The notes under the pieces: model-generated
Seen by the model: only the letters and a program-made list of their open reading frames with translations
Databases searched by the model: none
What the model was told of the DNA's origin: nothing
Shown here: piece after piece, positions 50,742 through 63,558 of the stretch
Position numbering within the stretch: the stretch's first letter is position 1
How the letters are laid out: each line of letters starts with the position of its first letter
Position numbers and translations under genes: made by a program
Assembly: GCF_958295425.1 (NCBI RefSeq)
Contig: NC_081149.1
Location: 13,722,961-13,786,960, forward strand
DNA from: Solea solea
Taxonomy: Eukaryota; Chordata; Actinopteri; Pleuronectiformes; Soleidae
Reading direction: 5' to 3'
Length of the DNA stretch: 64,000 bases

Positions 50742-52559
50742 TCTGCATAAATCCATTACATTATGTTAGTACAGTATGTTGACTTTGTGATTCATTTGCA
50801 GCGTGGCGAATACTGGAAGGTAAGAGTATGCTGTGCTGGATATTGGCGCGCGCAAGGCTGCCATGACGACGCATCAAGCCTCCGTCCAGTCTCCGTGCGT
50901 GGCCTACATTCATGCATGTCCGCAGATGGATATAGTTAATAGGGGCAGCGCGTAACACCATGACCTTCATCGGGTGCCCCTTGTTGTCCATCCCAGGCCC
51001 CACCTCACGCCACATCTGGTTTGACCATCTCCACCCCAAACCCCCGCTAGGCACCCCCCGCCTGCACCTCATCAATCCTCCGTGTCTTCATTGCCACTCT
51101 TCTGGCCGTTGCCAAAGTAAGCCGTGACACCAAGACGTGGAAATGATGAATAGACTTTTCCGGACGGCGATGGGTGAGGAGACACCTCGCCCTCACTCAT
51201 CTTTCTGATCCATTTTTCACTTTCCTGTCCTCTGCCATGCCTCTGTGTTGTTTATCCCCCATGACTCAGTCGGGGACTGAGCAATCACGTTTCAAAATAT
51301 GTCCACGCGATCTCTTCTCCTTTATTATTTATGAGCAACACTAAGGAAGTGGAGAAATGTCCATATGCATTCTTAATCTCTGAATCTTTAATACCATTAA
51401 GTACAATTATAGTTTTTTATATATATATACACATTTATGTACAGAAAAAGCAGTGGAAATCTCTGTGACTAGTTCAGCCCTGACTTCACCAACCACAAGA
51501 ATGACAATGAACCTTGTGATATTTGCGTCTGCCTACCCATAGCATGTCCATTCACTGCAGAACAATAATGGCCATTAACTATTAAAAGACCGGCTGTAGT
51601 TGTATTGGATGTTGATGTGGATAGAGGTCCCACTGTGTTCCACAAGAGACATTATCAGTCTTGATCACCATAACTATTGGCTTACACTCAGGGAGGCTTC
51701 TCTGCGACTCTTATGCGTTGAGTGCTGAGGTTCTTTTAATGACTCGTGACCGCGATATTCATCTCAAACTTTGGACAGACTTGGTTATTACCTTTATAAA
51801 TTGTAGTCATTTTCTCTGTTATATGTCACATCATTTTAATGTTTGTGTCAGGGTATGTGTGTGTGTGTGTGTGTGTGTGTTAAGGCTTTACGGGCATGTT
51901 TTTCGAACAGAGTCGGCTCATAGTCTACGCATGCATTTTGCCCTCATGAACTCCAGCGTCCAATATCAGAGCAAAGAAACACTGCCTTGTCTTGTGGTTT
52001 CCCTTGGGGCAAAGAGACAATGGCAGATACTAAGAGATTTAAGCCCTCCTTTGTTTAGGCCACTGAAAACCACTCCTATCTCGCCGCTAACGCACAAGTG
52101 TAAACCCATAATGACTCTTCTTAAATATAGCATCATCGTCATCATCCTCTATCTGCGTCTCATTTCAAGACAAGACAGAGTTTTGTTTCCCCTCAAAGTG
52201 TTTTGACGAACAAGATGTCCACTGACGCCGGGCGCCAGTTTCTTCCGAACCATTTGTTTTCCGAGCCGTTTGAAAATAGTTCTCCACGGAGATGCACAGT
52301 CTGTGTGACATCAATCATTTCAAACAAGACAAACTGCACCTTGTTAGCCGCTTCTCACAGCAGGACGGATGTGAATATTCAACACAAGTGCAGGCTCAAC
52401 GCTCCCCGGCGTCTTAAGTTTTTGTTACTCGCAATCAATTTCTTCACGAGACGTACGCTGACTTACTTCGCCGCAGCGTTTCACAGTGGCTGTGTTGAGA
52501 AGTTCGCGTAATTCGATTAGCCGAGCCATATTTCAGCACCGGCCTCCTTCACTGTTATT

Positions 52560-53060
52560 GAGAGGAAAAACAATTAAGTCATACATGCCAGCTATCGAGG
52601 AGACAACACAGCCTTGCACAGACTAACAGATATAAAATACACACAAGTCTCATTTAATCCTTTATGATGTGCCTTGAATTTGTAATGATTGTAATTAGGA
52701 AAGATGCAATAGGAGTCTACGCCGTGGCAATGCTGACACCCCAGGGTGCCCGGAGCCAATTAAAAATATGTGCTGATCAAACAGCCTGCCCTCGCCATGC
52801 ACGACTATCCCCAGAGCCTGTGCTGCTGCAGAGGGACGGCCAGGCTCAGGGCCTCCCACTCCCACCACCAGACAGACTACGGAGGAGCTGCCTGCATGGC
52901 CTATACGCCCGCCTCTCTCCGCCCCTGATATCTGGTGCGAGGCTCAGCTGAGAAACCTCTGAGAGAAAATATCACCCACCTATTTGATCCCCAAGGGAGC
53001 AGACTCGGCCCATGATGTTAAATCATGACATGACAATTTGGAACGACAACCTAATTACAC
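52560..53060. promoter_or_regulatory. Candidate conserved non-coding element
   Basis: Includes AAACAATTAAGTC, TGTAATGATTGTAATTAGG, GGAGCCAATTAAAAATATG and ATGTTAAATCATGACATGAC. Non-repetitive sequence with many TAAT cores; the reading frame across 52664-52951 has no recognisable protein. Enhancer-like by inference. Confidence 0.3.
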
Positions 53061-53179
53061 TTTTGCAACCCCAGTTTGCAGTTTTTTTTAGTTTTTTTTG
53101 CCAGAATCACGATTGCCCAAAACAGACACGTTTCAGTGGATGTGAAAGCAACGTATACAGTATAAATTTGTCGCTGTTA

Positions 53180-53430
53180 ATATTCTGGAGAATTTGCTTC
53201 ATCTGTGTCACGTCCCCTTTCCCTCCTCCCTCTGTGAAGTCCCCGGTCTCTCTATCATTAGGCATCTCTGTCCCTGGTGATTAATGAAACTAATGAGCAT
53301 GTGCAGCCATTCACTCTACCACACATTATTCCGTCCTTTGGTCCAGGCCATGTGTCATGTCCTCCCGAGGACGGTGATCATGGCTCCTCGGTCAAATGAT
53401 AATATTAACTTAATCTTTGGCAATATCTTT
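53180..53430. promoter_or_regulatory. Candidate conserved non-coding element
   Basis: Contains TATCATTAGGC, GTGATTAATGAAACTAATG and CAAATGATAATATTAAC in 250 bases of non-repetitive sequence. Motif-based guess only. Confidence 0.25.
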
Positions 53431-56288
53431 TGTCAGAGGGGGGCAAGTGTTTGCTCGTGTACATACAAATGCGGCGATGTACACACGCCTTCGTTTCGAA
53501 TTAATACAACAATATTACATTTCTGCAAGAAAGAAAAAATATTTACATGCACTGGTGGAGATTAATAAAGAAAAGATAACACTTACTGAACGCAGACACC
53601 ATTCGCAAATAATCCTCATTGCATATCTAGTAGTTTAATCAAATGCCTGACATGTTGAATTTATCTATATTGAAAAGAATATGACTATTTTTTTCCTCTT
53701 GCTTTTTTGGCTCTATTTGTTTTATTGGTAACAATCAAACCATTCTTAAAAAAAAAAAAAAAAAGAAGAAGTAAGTTGATGCATTAATGGCAGAAGAAAA
53801 GTCTTAGTCTGAGGACTGGACTGACCATGTCCGCTGCTCTTCTTTCTCTTTTCCACTCCAGCACTGTTTGCCACGACCTGTTTAAACTTTTATCTCTGAC
53901 AGATGTTGCAGGCATGTGAGGTGGGCAGTGAGAGTGATAACTGCATATTTGAAGATCTATAAAAAAAAAGGAGGGGGCCCCCGTATCTGAAATATGGCTC
54001 ATCATTTTTATGTTGGAGCCACAATCGGCCATTGGGAGGTGGAATTAATATGACAGAAAGGCCACCTGCCATAAGCCCGGTGGCAAGCGGGGAAACCGGT
54101 TTAGGCTTTGCAGAGGACATTTTTAATTGGACACTTCATGCGAAAAGTGTATACACGTCATATAAACGGATTTGTTGGTTATGATGAGGCTGAGCTGGAT
54201 TTACGGCGGCGATCACAGAGACATGATGAGAGAAAGAAATGCTTGGAAGAAAAGGAAAAGTGGTGCTGAGAACTGAGAGACTTGTTCATACCTCACTTCA
54301 GTCTTGATATTGTCATTGTTGTTGGAGCAGATACATATCGACGACCTTTTAACGAAGCCTCCCGTTCTCACTTTTGGCCTGCATTCAAACTTCTGCAGGG
54401 CCTGAATGACTGAATCCATATTGATTCTTCATCAGGAGCTGGTGACAGTGTCTCTGCACCTTCTTGATTCAGTAACTTATGAGAGAGGAAGATGCTGCCA
54501 CTCTTATACTCTGGTTTTACTCTTCTACTCTTATACGTGTTTATCTTGTTTTCTTTAAATAGTGAAGCTGACACGAATGCAGAGCTGCAACTAACAATTG
54601 TTTTCATTATAGGTTAATCTATCAATATTTTTGGAGGGGGTTCATCAATAAGGTTTTTCATCCATGAAATGACTGAAAGTGTCGATTGATGTGACTCCCA
54701 AATCTCATATTTAAATATATTCACATTTAATCAGCTTAGAACTTGTTTTTATTTAAAAAAGATACCGATAATGAATCATCCAAATGGTTTTTTTGCAATT
54801 ACCTTAGAAGTCGATTCCCATTTTATTTATGATCAGTAAATTTGATTGACAGTAAATTGTTGCAGCCCCACATGACCAATGAATACATCTCTTAAATTTT
54901 AGCATTTTGCGTAAAATATGTCAAATTTTATTTGTAGATTTTCATTTTTACACATATTCTTGTTGCATTAGCTGTGTCTCTCTCGCTGACAAGGTCAGAG
55001 AAGTGGCCTCAGCTCACTCTCCATACTTCACTGCCAGTTAATGTGCATTTCTATCATTATTATTATTATTGTTGTTATTATCATTGTTATTTTATTTCTG
55101 TATCAAACTAACACGAACAATCTGAATGTCCCTATTATTTATCTCCAAAAAAAAAGAGTTCAGGGTGTCCCGAGAGGACAAGGATAAAGCACGAGTTGTG
55201 TGAAATGAAAGCACGGGCCCTGTGAATGAAAGGAGGAAGCCCATAGGGGGCTGAGCTGACTGAGCCACGCACAGACCCAGGTCTGGAGCCCTGAACTGAG
55301 CTCCATGATCGCTGCCCAGTTCGGGCCATGTGATGCTTATGCAATGCTTCTCCAAACCTGCAGCTGGGGGAGAAATCAATCACACCACAAACCTCCTTTT
55401 CTTCTCTCAAACAAGAGCTTTTAGTGACAAGAGCCATCTTGGTCACATGACCATGGAAGCATCATTCAACGCCCCCCCCCCCACCCACCCACCCCCGTGC
55501 TGCCCAGCACCCCTCACTGCATATCTTGGGTAACAGCACGACAGATGAGTTTTATTGTTGTTGTGCTTACGACGGCTGCGTTTGATGTCCATTATCACAA
55601 AAACATTTTTTATTTATTTGTCTGTGGCTTTGAGACAATAGATTGGGTCCACCTTGGGTTGCAGTGGGACATTTAGACGGTTTGTATATACATTTTAAAA
55701 ACCATTTTGCTCATTGTAAAAACATGGGAGTTGAGCACATTGTTGTCTGCAAGGGAAACCGTGAGGTAATGGAGGGGGTCAACATAGGATGTCAGGCTGC
55801 TTAGGGTCAGTGAACTTCAAGGGAAAGAAGGGCAAACCAGAGGAGATCACAGGAGTCGTCTGCTTGTAATGATTATATGCTCCATCAATACAAACCAACG
55901 CCCTATATGCCTCGTTTCAGAAATTCTGTGAAAGCAGAGACCATAAATAAGGTAACACTTAGTGCTCCTTTTTTTATACTTTTTTAACTTAATTTATATG
56001 GTAATTTGTCAAAATACTATATGTTGTGTGTGTGTGTGTGTGTGTGTGTGGGCTGTAATGTATCTCACAGTGCTGTCTGCTGCTCTCAGAGGCACTCACT
56101 CTCCCACAGATCTTTTGTTTTCAGTCGGTAACAAGATGTGGTTTATAGACATGTCTTGGGGGTTGCCCTTCATCGAAGAGTACATACATGAGAAAATATC
56201 TTTAAAAAAATAATAACACGAGATAGTTTTATTAGTGCAGTGAGAGCAGGGGAGGACAGATCTGCCATATGCCACTACAATGTACTAA

Positions 56289-56321
<33 letters not shown>

Positions 56322-57500
56322 ATCCATAACAAACCCATTGTATGTTGTTTTATGTAAATTATACTAAAATAAACTATATTTATTACTAATTAATATCAGC
56401 TGATATTCAGTCAGGTCCCCAATACTCTCTCTCTCTCTCACACACACACAGGTCAAAGGACATCTGCTAATATGTCAATATCATATCAGACTGTTCGTTT
56501 GAAGATTTAATTTAATTTAATCAAATCAAACCCAAGTCATGCATTCCCTATTTTTTTGGAGGGTGTAGAATATTAAATATTTTGCAGTCAGAGAATTGTA
56601 CAACTGTTTTTCAGCATTTCCAGCCAAAACAATTGTGAATGAAACGTAGACATGGATTCTTGTGGTATTTTGTGTTTTAAATGCTTCAAAACTGTTGAAA
56701 ATATTTGCAGAGCTCCAGATGATCAGCCGTGCTTGAGATGCTGTGCTGTCGAGCACAGTATTTAATGTGAGGGAAATCAACACAGGTAGACAATGAGTTT
56801 GTCTATTTTTAATATCCAACCAAGGCTCCTTCTTCTTCCTTTGAATGGAGACGTGGGCGCGGACTGTCAATCATCAGTGCTCATTGATCAGGGGACAATT
56901 CTTGTCATAAAACTGGCCTTTTTTTGTGTGTGAAGAAATCAGTCACTCTGCATGAATTATCATTGTGTGTGTGTGTGTGTCCTGCTGTGGTAAATTACAA
57001 TATGAAATCTATCTGAACTATAAATCTGTGCAGCTGATTTATACAAATATAGGCTGGAAACGTCTTGGACCAAAGAATAATTAAATACACAACATAGGGC
57101 AGCAAATACACACAATATAGTGGCAGTAATTTGCCTTTCATTTCTTTTGTCTTAAATTAATATTCTATAGGCCCTTTTTTTTCCCCATGTGATCTTATTA
57201 TTAAAATACATCCATTTATTTACCCGATAATGTTCTGCAGAGAAAACTGTGGTGCAAATAAAGCAAATAAGAAGGACATTAAGACATCTCTTTATTATTC
57301 TGACAAAGTAGACATAACATTTACATATGTAAAGTTATCAATTCATATGCTACAGTTTTGTGGCTCCATGCAGGTTTATTTTTCTTTTACTTTTTTTTTA
57401 TCTGAATTCAACAACCAGACCATAACAGCATGCGACAAAAAAAGAAAAAAAAATCACAATATTCAGAATAATAATTTCTAACAACTAACACTGATTCCTC
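53431..57500. other. Gene-poor region
   Basis: No supported gene. Holds an A run at 53750-53764, the hAT relic at 54580-54870, (ATT)n-like sequence near 55058-55095, (GT)n at 56025-56050, (CA)n at 56300-56322 and 56440-56452, and a block at 55190-55350 of balanced composition that could be regulatory. Confidence 0.45.
54580..54870. mobile_element. Aged hAT-like non-autonomous element (291 bp)
   Basis: The left end CAGAGCTGCAACTAACAATTG and the right end GTTGCAGCCCCA form inverted repeats (GAGCTGCAAC / GTTGCAGCCC). The interior shows TTTTCATTATAGGTTAATC and GAAGTCGATTCCC, decayed versions of the ATTATCGATTAATC motifs of a very common fish repeat. The flanks CACGAATG and CATGACCA match only in part, consistent with age. 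Confidence 0.7.
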
Positions 57501-57851
57501 ATTTCCACCATTTGACCCCACATCGACAAACCTCATGCAGAAACACTTAAACATGGCGAAAGAGTCCGAGCAGCTGCTTTTTTCCCCTCCTCCATCACAT
57601 CCAGGCTCTACTCTCGCTTTCCTCGCGTGCACGGAGCCTTGAAACCTGCAATGTTTCACCTGTTTTCATAACTTTTCTTTCACCTAAGCCACCGCGGATT
57701 CGCATTTTGTCCGAAAACTAACCTCGATTGTATCAAATATCCAACATGCAGTTTCCTCCCTCTCTCTGTGTGCAGTATTCCCTTTGATTCGCGCTTGACT
57801 CATATGGCTGCAGGGCCAGTAGGGGTCCGCCTTTGAGGCGCCTTGAAACTG

Positions 57852-57894
<43 letters not shown>
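57852..57894. repeat. (CT)n microsatellite
   Basis: Nearly pure CT over about 40 bases. It lies in a region with CpG and CCAAT motifs and could act as a GAGA-type element. Confidence 0.9.
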
Positions 57895-57899
<5 letters not shown>

Positions 57900-57974
57900 A
57901 ATCCCCTTTCATCATCTAACTCGGGACGCCTTGAAACCGCAGGGCCAGTTATTGCCTTTTTTTTCAGACAGTCC

Positions 57975-58062
57975 AATGCGGACTGGCCATCAGCCAATCA
58001 GAGTCTTGTTTACACTCTGTGACTGACAATGCTCTGGCAGCGCGCCAGCCAATCGCAGACGT
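57975..58062. promoter_or_regulatory. Promoter-like region with paired CCAAT boxes
   Basis: AGCCAATCAGAG and AGCCAATCGCAG lie about 55 bases apart, with a GGCAGCGCGCCAG CpG cluster between them. Neighbouring 57500-57800 also has raised CpG. No start codon or exon could be tied to it with confidence, so orientation is unknown. Confidence 0.35.
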
Positions 58063-58089
58063 GCACACAAGGGGGGGTTTCATTTGTCA

Positions 58090-59130
58090 ACATTTAGCAT
58101 ATTGTTATAACTAAAAGTCCAGAGTAATAACGTGGGGAAATATTGGATTAAGTGCGATTTTTTTAAGAATTGACTGTTGGAGTCATTAAAAAAAACACCC
58201 AACATGTATTAATTTAAAGATTTAATCTAAAAAAAAAAGATTTATTATTATTATTTAAATACAAAACTAAATTCTCTACTTTATTTAATGCACTTGCATA
58301 GAATCACTTGTATTGCAATAAAGCTTTTGTTTTATTTCACTTTTCAAAACCTAGTCTAGGTCGTATAGGCTACAATATAATAAGTGTAATATCTTACATC
58401 CCTCGCACTCGTTACTCTGTACATAATACACCCATGTTGCATATATTTGCACTGCATATATTATTATTTGTTTAAATATTTAATTTTTATACCTCCTGGC
58501 CTTTAGGATTCATGTCTACTATTTATTGCCTTCATTACTTTATGTCAAATCTTCCACACGGTGGGAATAACAAAGGATTATCTTCTCTATCTTATGCATC
58601 TTTTCAACCAGCCTAGGTGAATTCAGTGAAGGCCAGTGGTGTGCACAGGCATTTCATGGGCAGGGGCTCAAGTGAAAAAAAGGGACACCCCTTCATAATT
58701 ATTAATCCAAAAAATATATCTGTTACAGTGGCAAATCTCGCACTTAAATATGTTTATTCATTTCAATAGCCACACATTCAGGTGCACTTGTAAGCCATTA
58801 ATACACATGTTTAATTGAGAACTGCTGCATAATTTTTCTTTAAAGTTGCTTACAAATATTTGTAGTCACAGGTTGCTGTTTTTTGGGGGGGCTTGTGTAT
58901 TTGGGCTTGTTCCCAACTCCATGAGTTGTCAAGCAGATATTGTCGATATGTCATTTAAATGCAGGATAGTTTGTCCCTCCACCTCTTCTGTTCCCCATAC
59001 ACACAAGTGACAGCCGAGTTTTGTCTCCACCCACACCCTGCCTCTGATTGGCTCTGATCCTGATGGCAACGAGCAGTAACCAATCAGAGGTAGAGTAGGT
59101 ACATTTTTTGTTTTTTATTTTATGTTTTTA
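58090..59130. other. AT-rich spacer
   Basis: No gene seen. AT-rich with A and T runs up to about 58900. A CCACCTCTTCTG to CAATCAGAGGTAGAG stretch near 58980-59095 contains two further CCAAT/ATTGG motifs. Confidence 0.4.
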
Positions 59131-59212
59131 CATATATATACATATATATGTATATATGTATACACATACAGTATATATATATATATATATATACATATAT
59201 ACATATATATAT
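59131..59212. repeat. (TATACA)n/(AT)n microsatellite
   Basis: ATATAC and AT repeats with short interruptions, directly upstream of the promoter-like region at 59560. Confidence 0.9.
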
Positions 59213-59559
59213 TTAAACTAAAAGAGGGGAAGGTTTGGTTCTATTTTATGACATATTGGTTTGAATTCCTGGAACTGAAAGAAACAATGGAAGATGGATT
59301 CAGAATATTTGCGTCTGGTAAAGTTTAATAATCCGAGGTTATTGTGTATACAATGTACTATAATGTTTCTTATCCCATCTGTTTTATAATGTTAAATAAA
59401 TGTTAAAACCTGGTTTAAGTCTGTCTTGTGGTCATTTTTTTTGCTTGTTGCTTGTTTTCAGCTTCCTTTCAAAGGCCCAGTTGCCGAGTTCGAGTAGAGT
59501 ATACATGGAGAGGAGAAAATTTATTTATTGGCCGTGTACGTCTGACTCCGCCTCCGCAG

Positions 59560-59848
59560 GTGGCGCTGTATCTCTCTAAAAGCTAGTGCGTATTGAAGCT
59601 GTTTCCTGTTGACCTTTACGTCACAGAAAAACAAACAGAGAATGACAAGATAGATGGTGAGATGGATCGTGGTGTGGTTCTGTATGTTTCGTGCCTGATG
59701 TACATGTTAATCGTGATGCAAGTTTAATCAAGCATGGCTCTTGTGGTTGCCGTGTTGTCCAAAGAAAGACGCCACTTTTATAGTTAGTTATCGTAGCTAG
59801 TTTATACGTCGTCTACTTCCGGCTAAATACCAGGAAAGAAACGTAAAC
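59560..59848 (+). promoter_or_regulatory. Putative promoter and 5'UTR of the small gene at 59849
   Basis: Contains a CRE-like TTACGTCACAG near 59617 and an ETS-type ACTTCCGG at about 59814, with moderate CpG. It lies directly upstream of an ATG followed by a clean donor. Assignment depends on the gene model. Confidence 0.35.
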
Positions 59849-60609
59849 ATGCAGGAATACTCAGACGAGTTATCCAGGTATGTTAGTCCAACTAAGACTA
59901 GTTTGATTTTAATTGGACTAATTTGTTTATATGACATTAAGAAAACCAAATTATTGTCTTAGTCTGACTAAAATCGGACTTTTAACATGCATCAACTACA
60001 TTCACTAATATGTCCCATGCTTTATCAACTGTTTTCCTCTAAATGGACAAAACATCATGTGCCGTGAAAGGAGACCTGGAACCAGTGATTGAGACCAGCT
60101 CATAGACTTCCATTCAAAAAGATGCAGTTTTTGCAACCAACAAAGTCGACCCTTGGTGGCTCTTGGTGGCTATTCAAGACATTCTTACTTTCTGCTTAGC
60201 GTCAAACCTGCAAACCAGGAGACAAAGTCCACCTTTTATATATCATCTGTGGCTATGGCCTGCTGATCTGTTGTACATATACTGAGCATTTTAAGTGGAG
60301 CTGCAGCTCTATTACTGCTGTGAGTGATGATCCCGTGCTTTAAATCTGGCGCTTTTTACTCTGTTTAGTTTCCCCAGTCGCCACACCATTGGCCCGCGCT
60401 GTCGACCAATCACAGCCGTCTGTGTCCACGGACGGGCGGCACGAGCTCATTACCATGGAGGTGTCCGACCAATGGGAGCCCGTGTTTACCCTGCTCCCAG
60501 AGAAGCGAGGTACGCAGTTGCACCGGGAGAGAAATCGCTGCTCGGAGATCCGAGCCTCGATCCAGCCAGGCCGGAAGCCCCAGTCGCTCCCACTGCTTCC
60601 GTAGGATAA
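59849..60609 (+). CDS. Possible two-exon small gene of unknown function (89 aa)
   Basis: Exon 1 (59849-59877) encodes MQEYSDELS and ends at a good donor AG|GTATGT. Exon 2 begins after an acceptor at 60367-60368 (TCTGTTTAG) and runs in frame to TAA at 60607-60609. A poly(A) signal follows at 60868. The predicted product is 89 aa, Arg/Pro/Ala-rich (for example GARVYPAPREARYAVAPGEK), without membrane segment or known motif. An alternative acceptor at 60376-60377 keeps the frame. Caution: exon 2 is GC-rich and open in several frames on both strands, and it contains three CCAAT-type motifs. So it may instead be a promoter/CpG island, or the second part may be read in another frame. I do not recognise the protein. 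Confidence 0.3.
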
Positions 60610-60867
60610 ACCAGCAGCAGCAGCAGCTACTACTGCACAGCAGCCACAGATGGACTTACTGTAGGATTTCACTCTCCTGCCTACATGCTTTATTTCACAT
60701 TTTAAAGATTTTAAATGGGCGTCGCACTTGGCCTTGCACCTTCCCTCCCTGTGTTTTGTGATTTTTTAATTTATTGTTATGCAAGGATTTAACATACCAG
60801 TAAGTAGTGATTTTAAATATTTCATGTAAATAGTTTTTTTTTGATTATTGGTTATTTTTTTTAAATC

Positions 60868-60873
60868 AATAAA
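60868..60873 (+). terminator. Poly(A) signal after the putative small gene
   Basis: AATAAA followed within 30 bases by a T-rich and GT-containing stretch. It would give the small gene a 3'UTR of about 280 nt. Confidence 0.35.
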
Positions 60874-62331
60874 CATTTTTTAAGGCCTGTTTCCTTGTCA
60901 GTAAGTGGCTATTTTAGTCCACAATGCTCTGGGTTATAATGTGAAATGTTCAGAGCCATCATTTATATATTTTTTTAAGAATAACAAAACAGGATTTATC
61001 TGCAAGATGTTTCCTGTGGAATAATGATGATTTAACACAAGGCAAATGTCAAATTACTAAATAAAAATATCATTATCGTTGTTATTATTGATATTATAAT
61101 AATTGAATAATCGGTTTGTCATTGTGGTTATTGTATAATTATAAAAATATTTATTTATAATCGAGGCTTTTTTTGCTTTTTTAAATGATCCTACAATTTA
61201 TTAGTATTTTTTGTGCTTTATTTTTTTTGTGTGTGTCGAGTCCAGTATAGTATTTGATAAATTGTGCAAATATGTTTTATATATATATATATGTATATGC
61301 ATATTTAAATGTCATTTTATTTGGTAGTGTGCATATTGTGGTTATAGTGCGGCTGGAATTCTTTGAACTCCCGAGCGGGAACTCTTCCAGGGGAAGGATC
61401 GGGAGGCGTAGCTGCTCTCTCGCCGGCGGAGGTGCACTCCCTGCCGGGGAGCTCAGCCGCGGAGGTCCACCCTTTAAATTTTTGCGACGCGAACAAAAAT
61501 TACAAGATAATTTGATTTATCACGCGCGTTTTCTGCTGTCGCTTGGATGGATTCTGAGGGAGGGGGGGTGGTGGGGGGAATGGGATTGGCAGCCGCTTAA
61601 TGAATTACATTATGAGCGTCGATCATTTTGATCCTTTTCAAAGCAAATGTAGCGTTTATTTGGCGAGCGTTTCCACACACATTTGAGGGTAAAATGAAAC
61701 ACATCGATGGGTGCTTTCTTTCTGGAATTAAATTGTACATTTTGAACATTTGCTGAATAGTAGAGTCGTGTCAGTGTCGTGGGCAGTGGGTGATTTAAAA
61801 TGTTTGCTTGGTGGTGGATGTAAAGAGCTGAATGCAGCAGCAGCAGCAGCATGGCGAAGGTAATGGCTGACTGTAAGACACTCTCTCTCAGTCTGTGGAG
61901 ACAAAGGGCGGCCATTCACCTCGGATCTCTATGCCCGCGAGCTGTAAAAAAACTGGTTTCACGTACAGGACCCTGTACGAAGCCTGTATCCCAGAATGTT
62001 TTTTTTATTTCAGGGAATAAGAATTATTTTATTTTTTGGATGAGGGGGCTGTGAGGATTTTGTTTTACTGTTGTTGGTGAAGCAGTGGCTGTGCTTTCAA
62101 CTGCAGCTGCATGGAGAGATAGTAGTGCTGAGCGTGAATCAGCCTGTTTGTTCGATCAGATGCTCGCCCTTACATTACATTACATTAAATATTACATTTT
62201 GCTTATTTAGACATTTAATTTGTGGTTAAATTGCCCCTTTTTTAAAAAAAATTAAAATAAATAAATAAAGCCTTCTGACAAGAGACACAATCATGTCAAG
62301 ATATCATCACCTCCCCATCTCTCTTTCTCTA

Positions 62332-62354
62332 TAAATATATATATATATATATAA

Positions 62355-62399
<45 letters not shown>
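62332..62399. repeat. (AT)n microsatellite
   Basis: About 65 bases of AT with an AAATGT interruption near 62353. Confidence 0.95.
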
Positions 62400-62403
<4 letters not shown>

Positions 62404-63338
62404 GTTTAGAACAATTATCATAATATGAAATGAGCCATGTCTTGTTTGCCTGCTGCTTTATTTCTTAATAATTAGCTTGAACTGTCAGATGAAGATGGTT
62501 GCTGTAAAGGCACAATCGTGTATTTATTTTTACAGTGAAGTTAGCCCACAATTAATTGAATGTAACCAACCACTAATCATGTTTAATTTTTCTTTAGTTG
62601 TTTTGTGGCAAGGCAGAGGATGTAGCCTATAATGTATTTACTACTCCATTTGATTACCTGACCTGAAATAGGTCAGGGCACATGAAGGCAGTGAGAGTGC
62701 AGTTATTCTCTCTCTTTCTTTCATAGTGTGTGTGTGTCTGTGTGTGTGTGTGTGTGAGAGAGAGAGGAGATGGGGGGGGGGGGGTGTCTGCAGGAGCTGC
62801 ATGATGCATCTCTATTATGGATCAGTATTTTAATCATATTCTTATTTTAAATATCAGGCCTTCTACACCGTGGTTGCTCTCTAAGCTTTAAGAACAGACA
62901 AGTGCCTGGTTCATTCATACCTACAGTTGATGCATTTGACCATATTTGTAGTAAAGTGGGGTTATTTCTTTTTATTTTTGTTGGCACTTTGCTGCACAAC
63001 ATTACATGTGAGATCATGAATGAGAAAATCTGAGCCTGAGGTGTGATGAGGGCTGTTGGAGGGGGGGTGGAAGAAGAAGAAGGAGAAGAAGAAGTAGAAA
63101 AAAACCCACTCACTCACACTCACGCCAGTGTTTGAAACAATAGGACGAAGGCAGCAGCAGCAGCAGCAGCAGCGTTGTTCACCTTGAGATGTAGACTGAA
63201 GCTTCTTCCATCATCATTTTTAATCCACCCCAAACAGTGCAACACAGATCGTCGTCTAAACAGAACGACTGCCGGCTTATTGTTGCAGAAATCACATAAG
63301 AAAATACAATAAAGAGATTCTCGGAAATTAAAACAAAA

Positions 63339-63339
<1 letters not shown>

Positions 63340-63371
<32 letters not shown>

Positions 63372-63386
63372 TGAGAGAGAGAGAAA
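63340..63386. repeat. (GT)n(GA)n compound microsatellite
   Basis: About 29 bases of GT followed by GAGTGAGAGAGAGAGA. Confidence 0.95.
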
Positions 63387-63519
63387 TAGAAAAGCACCTG
63401 TAAATGTGTCAGTGTTTCTCGCCGTGCATGTGTCTGTGGAATATCAAGTGCTTCTCTCCATAAGAAGCATATTAGAGCCAGTGTATCCCGGGCTGATCAA
63501 TAGAGCAGGGGCTGAGGCT

Positions 63520-63558
63520 GCGTGTCCTGCGTGTCCTGCGTGTCCTGCATGTCCTGCA
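63520..63558. repeat. 9-bp minisatellite (GCGTGTCCT)
   Basis: Four to five copies of GCGTGTCCT, later ones changed to GCATGTCCT. The unit length is a multiple of three, so one frame reads as an Ala-Cys-Pro repeat, but there is no other sign of coding. Confidence 0.85.

Larger units (their letters stand above)
50701..53060. other. Gene-poor region with regulatory-like blocks
   Basis: No supported gene. Contains an 11-nt-armed inverted repeat at 50716-50741, a (GT)n tract at 51856-51880, and a longer block at 52560-53060 rich in TAAT cores. Confidence 0.45.

Noticed and set aside
61854..62054. 67-aa frame starting MAKVMADCK after a CAG array
   Set aside because: The start context is attractive and a GTAATG donor follows codon 3, but no matching downstream exon was found and the downstream part is not protein-like.
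63520..63558. Ala-Cys-Pro repeat protein
   Set aside because: Comes from a 9-bp minisatellite; no flanking coding signal or splice sites.
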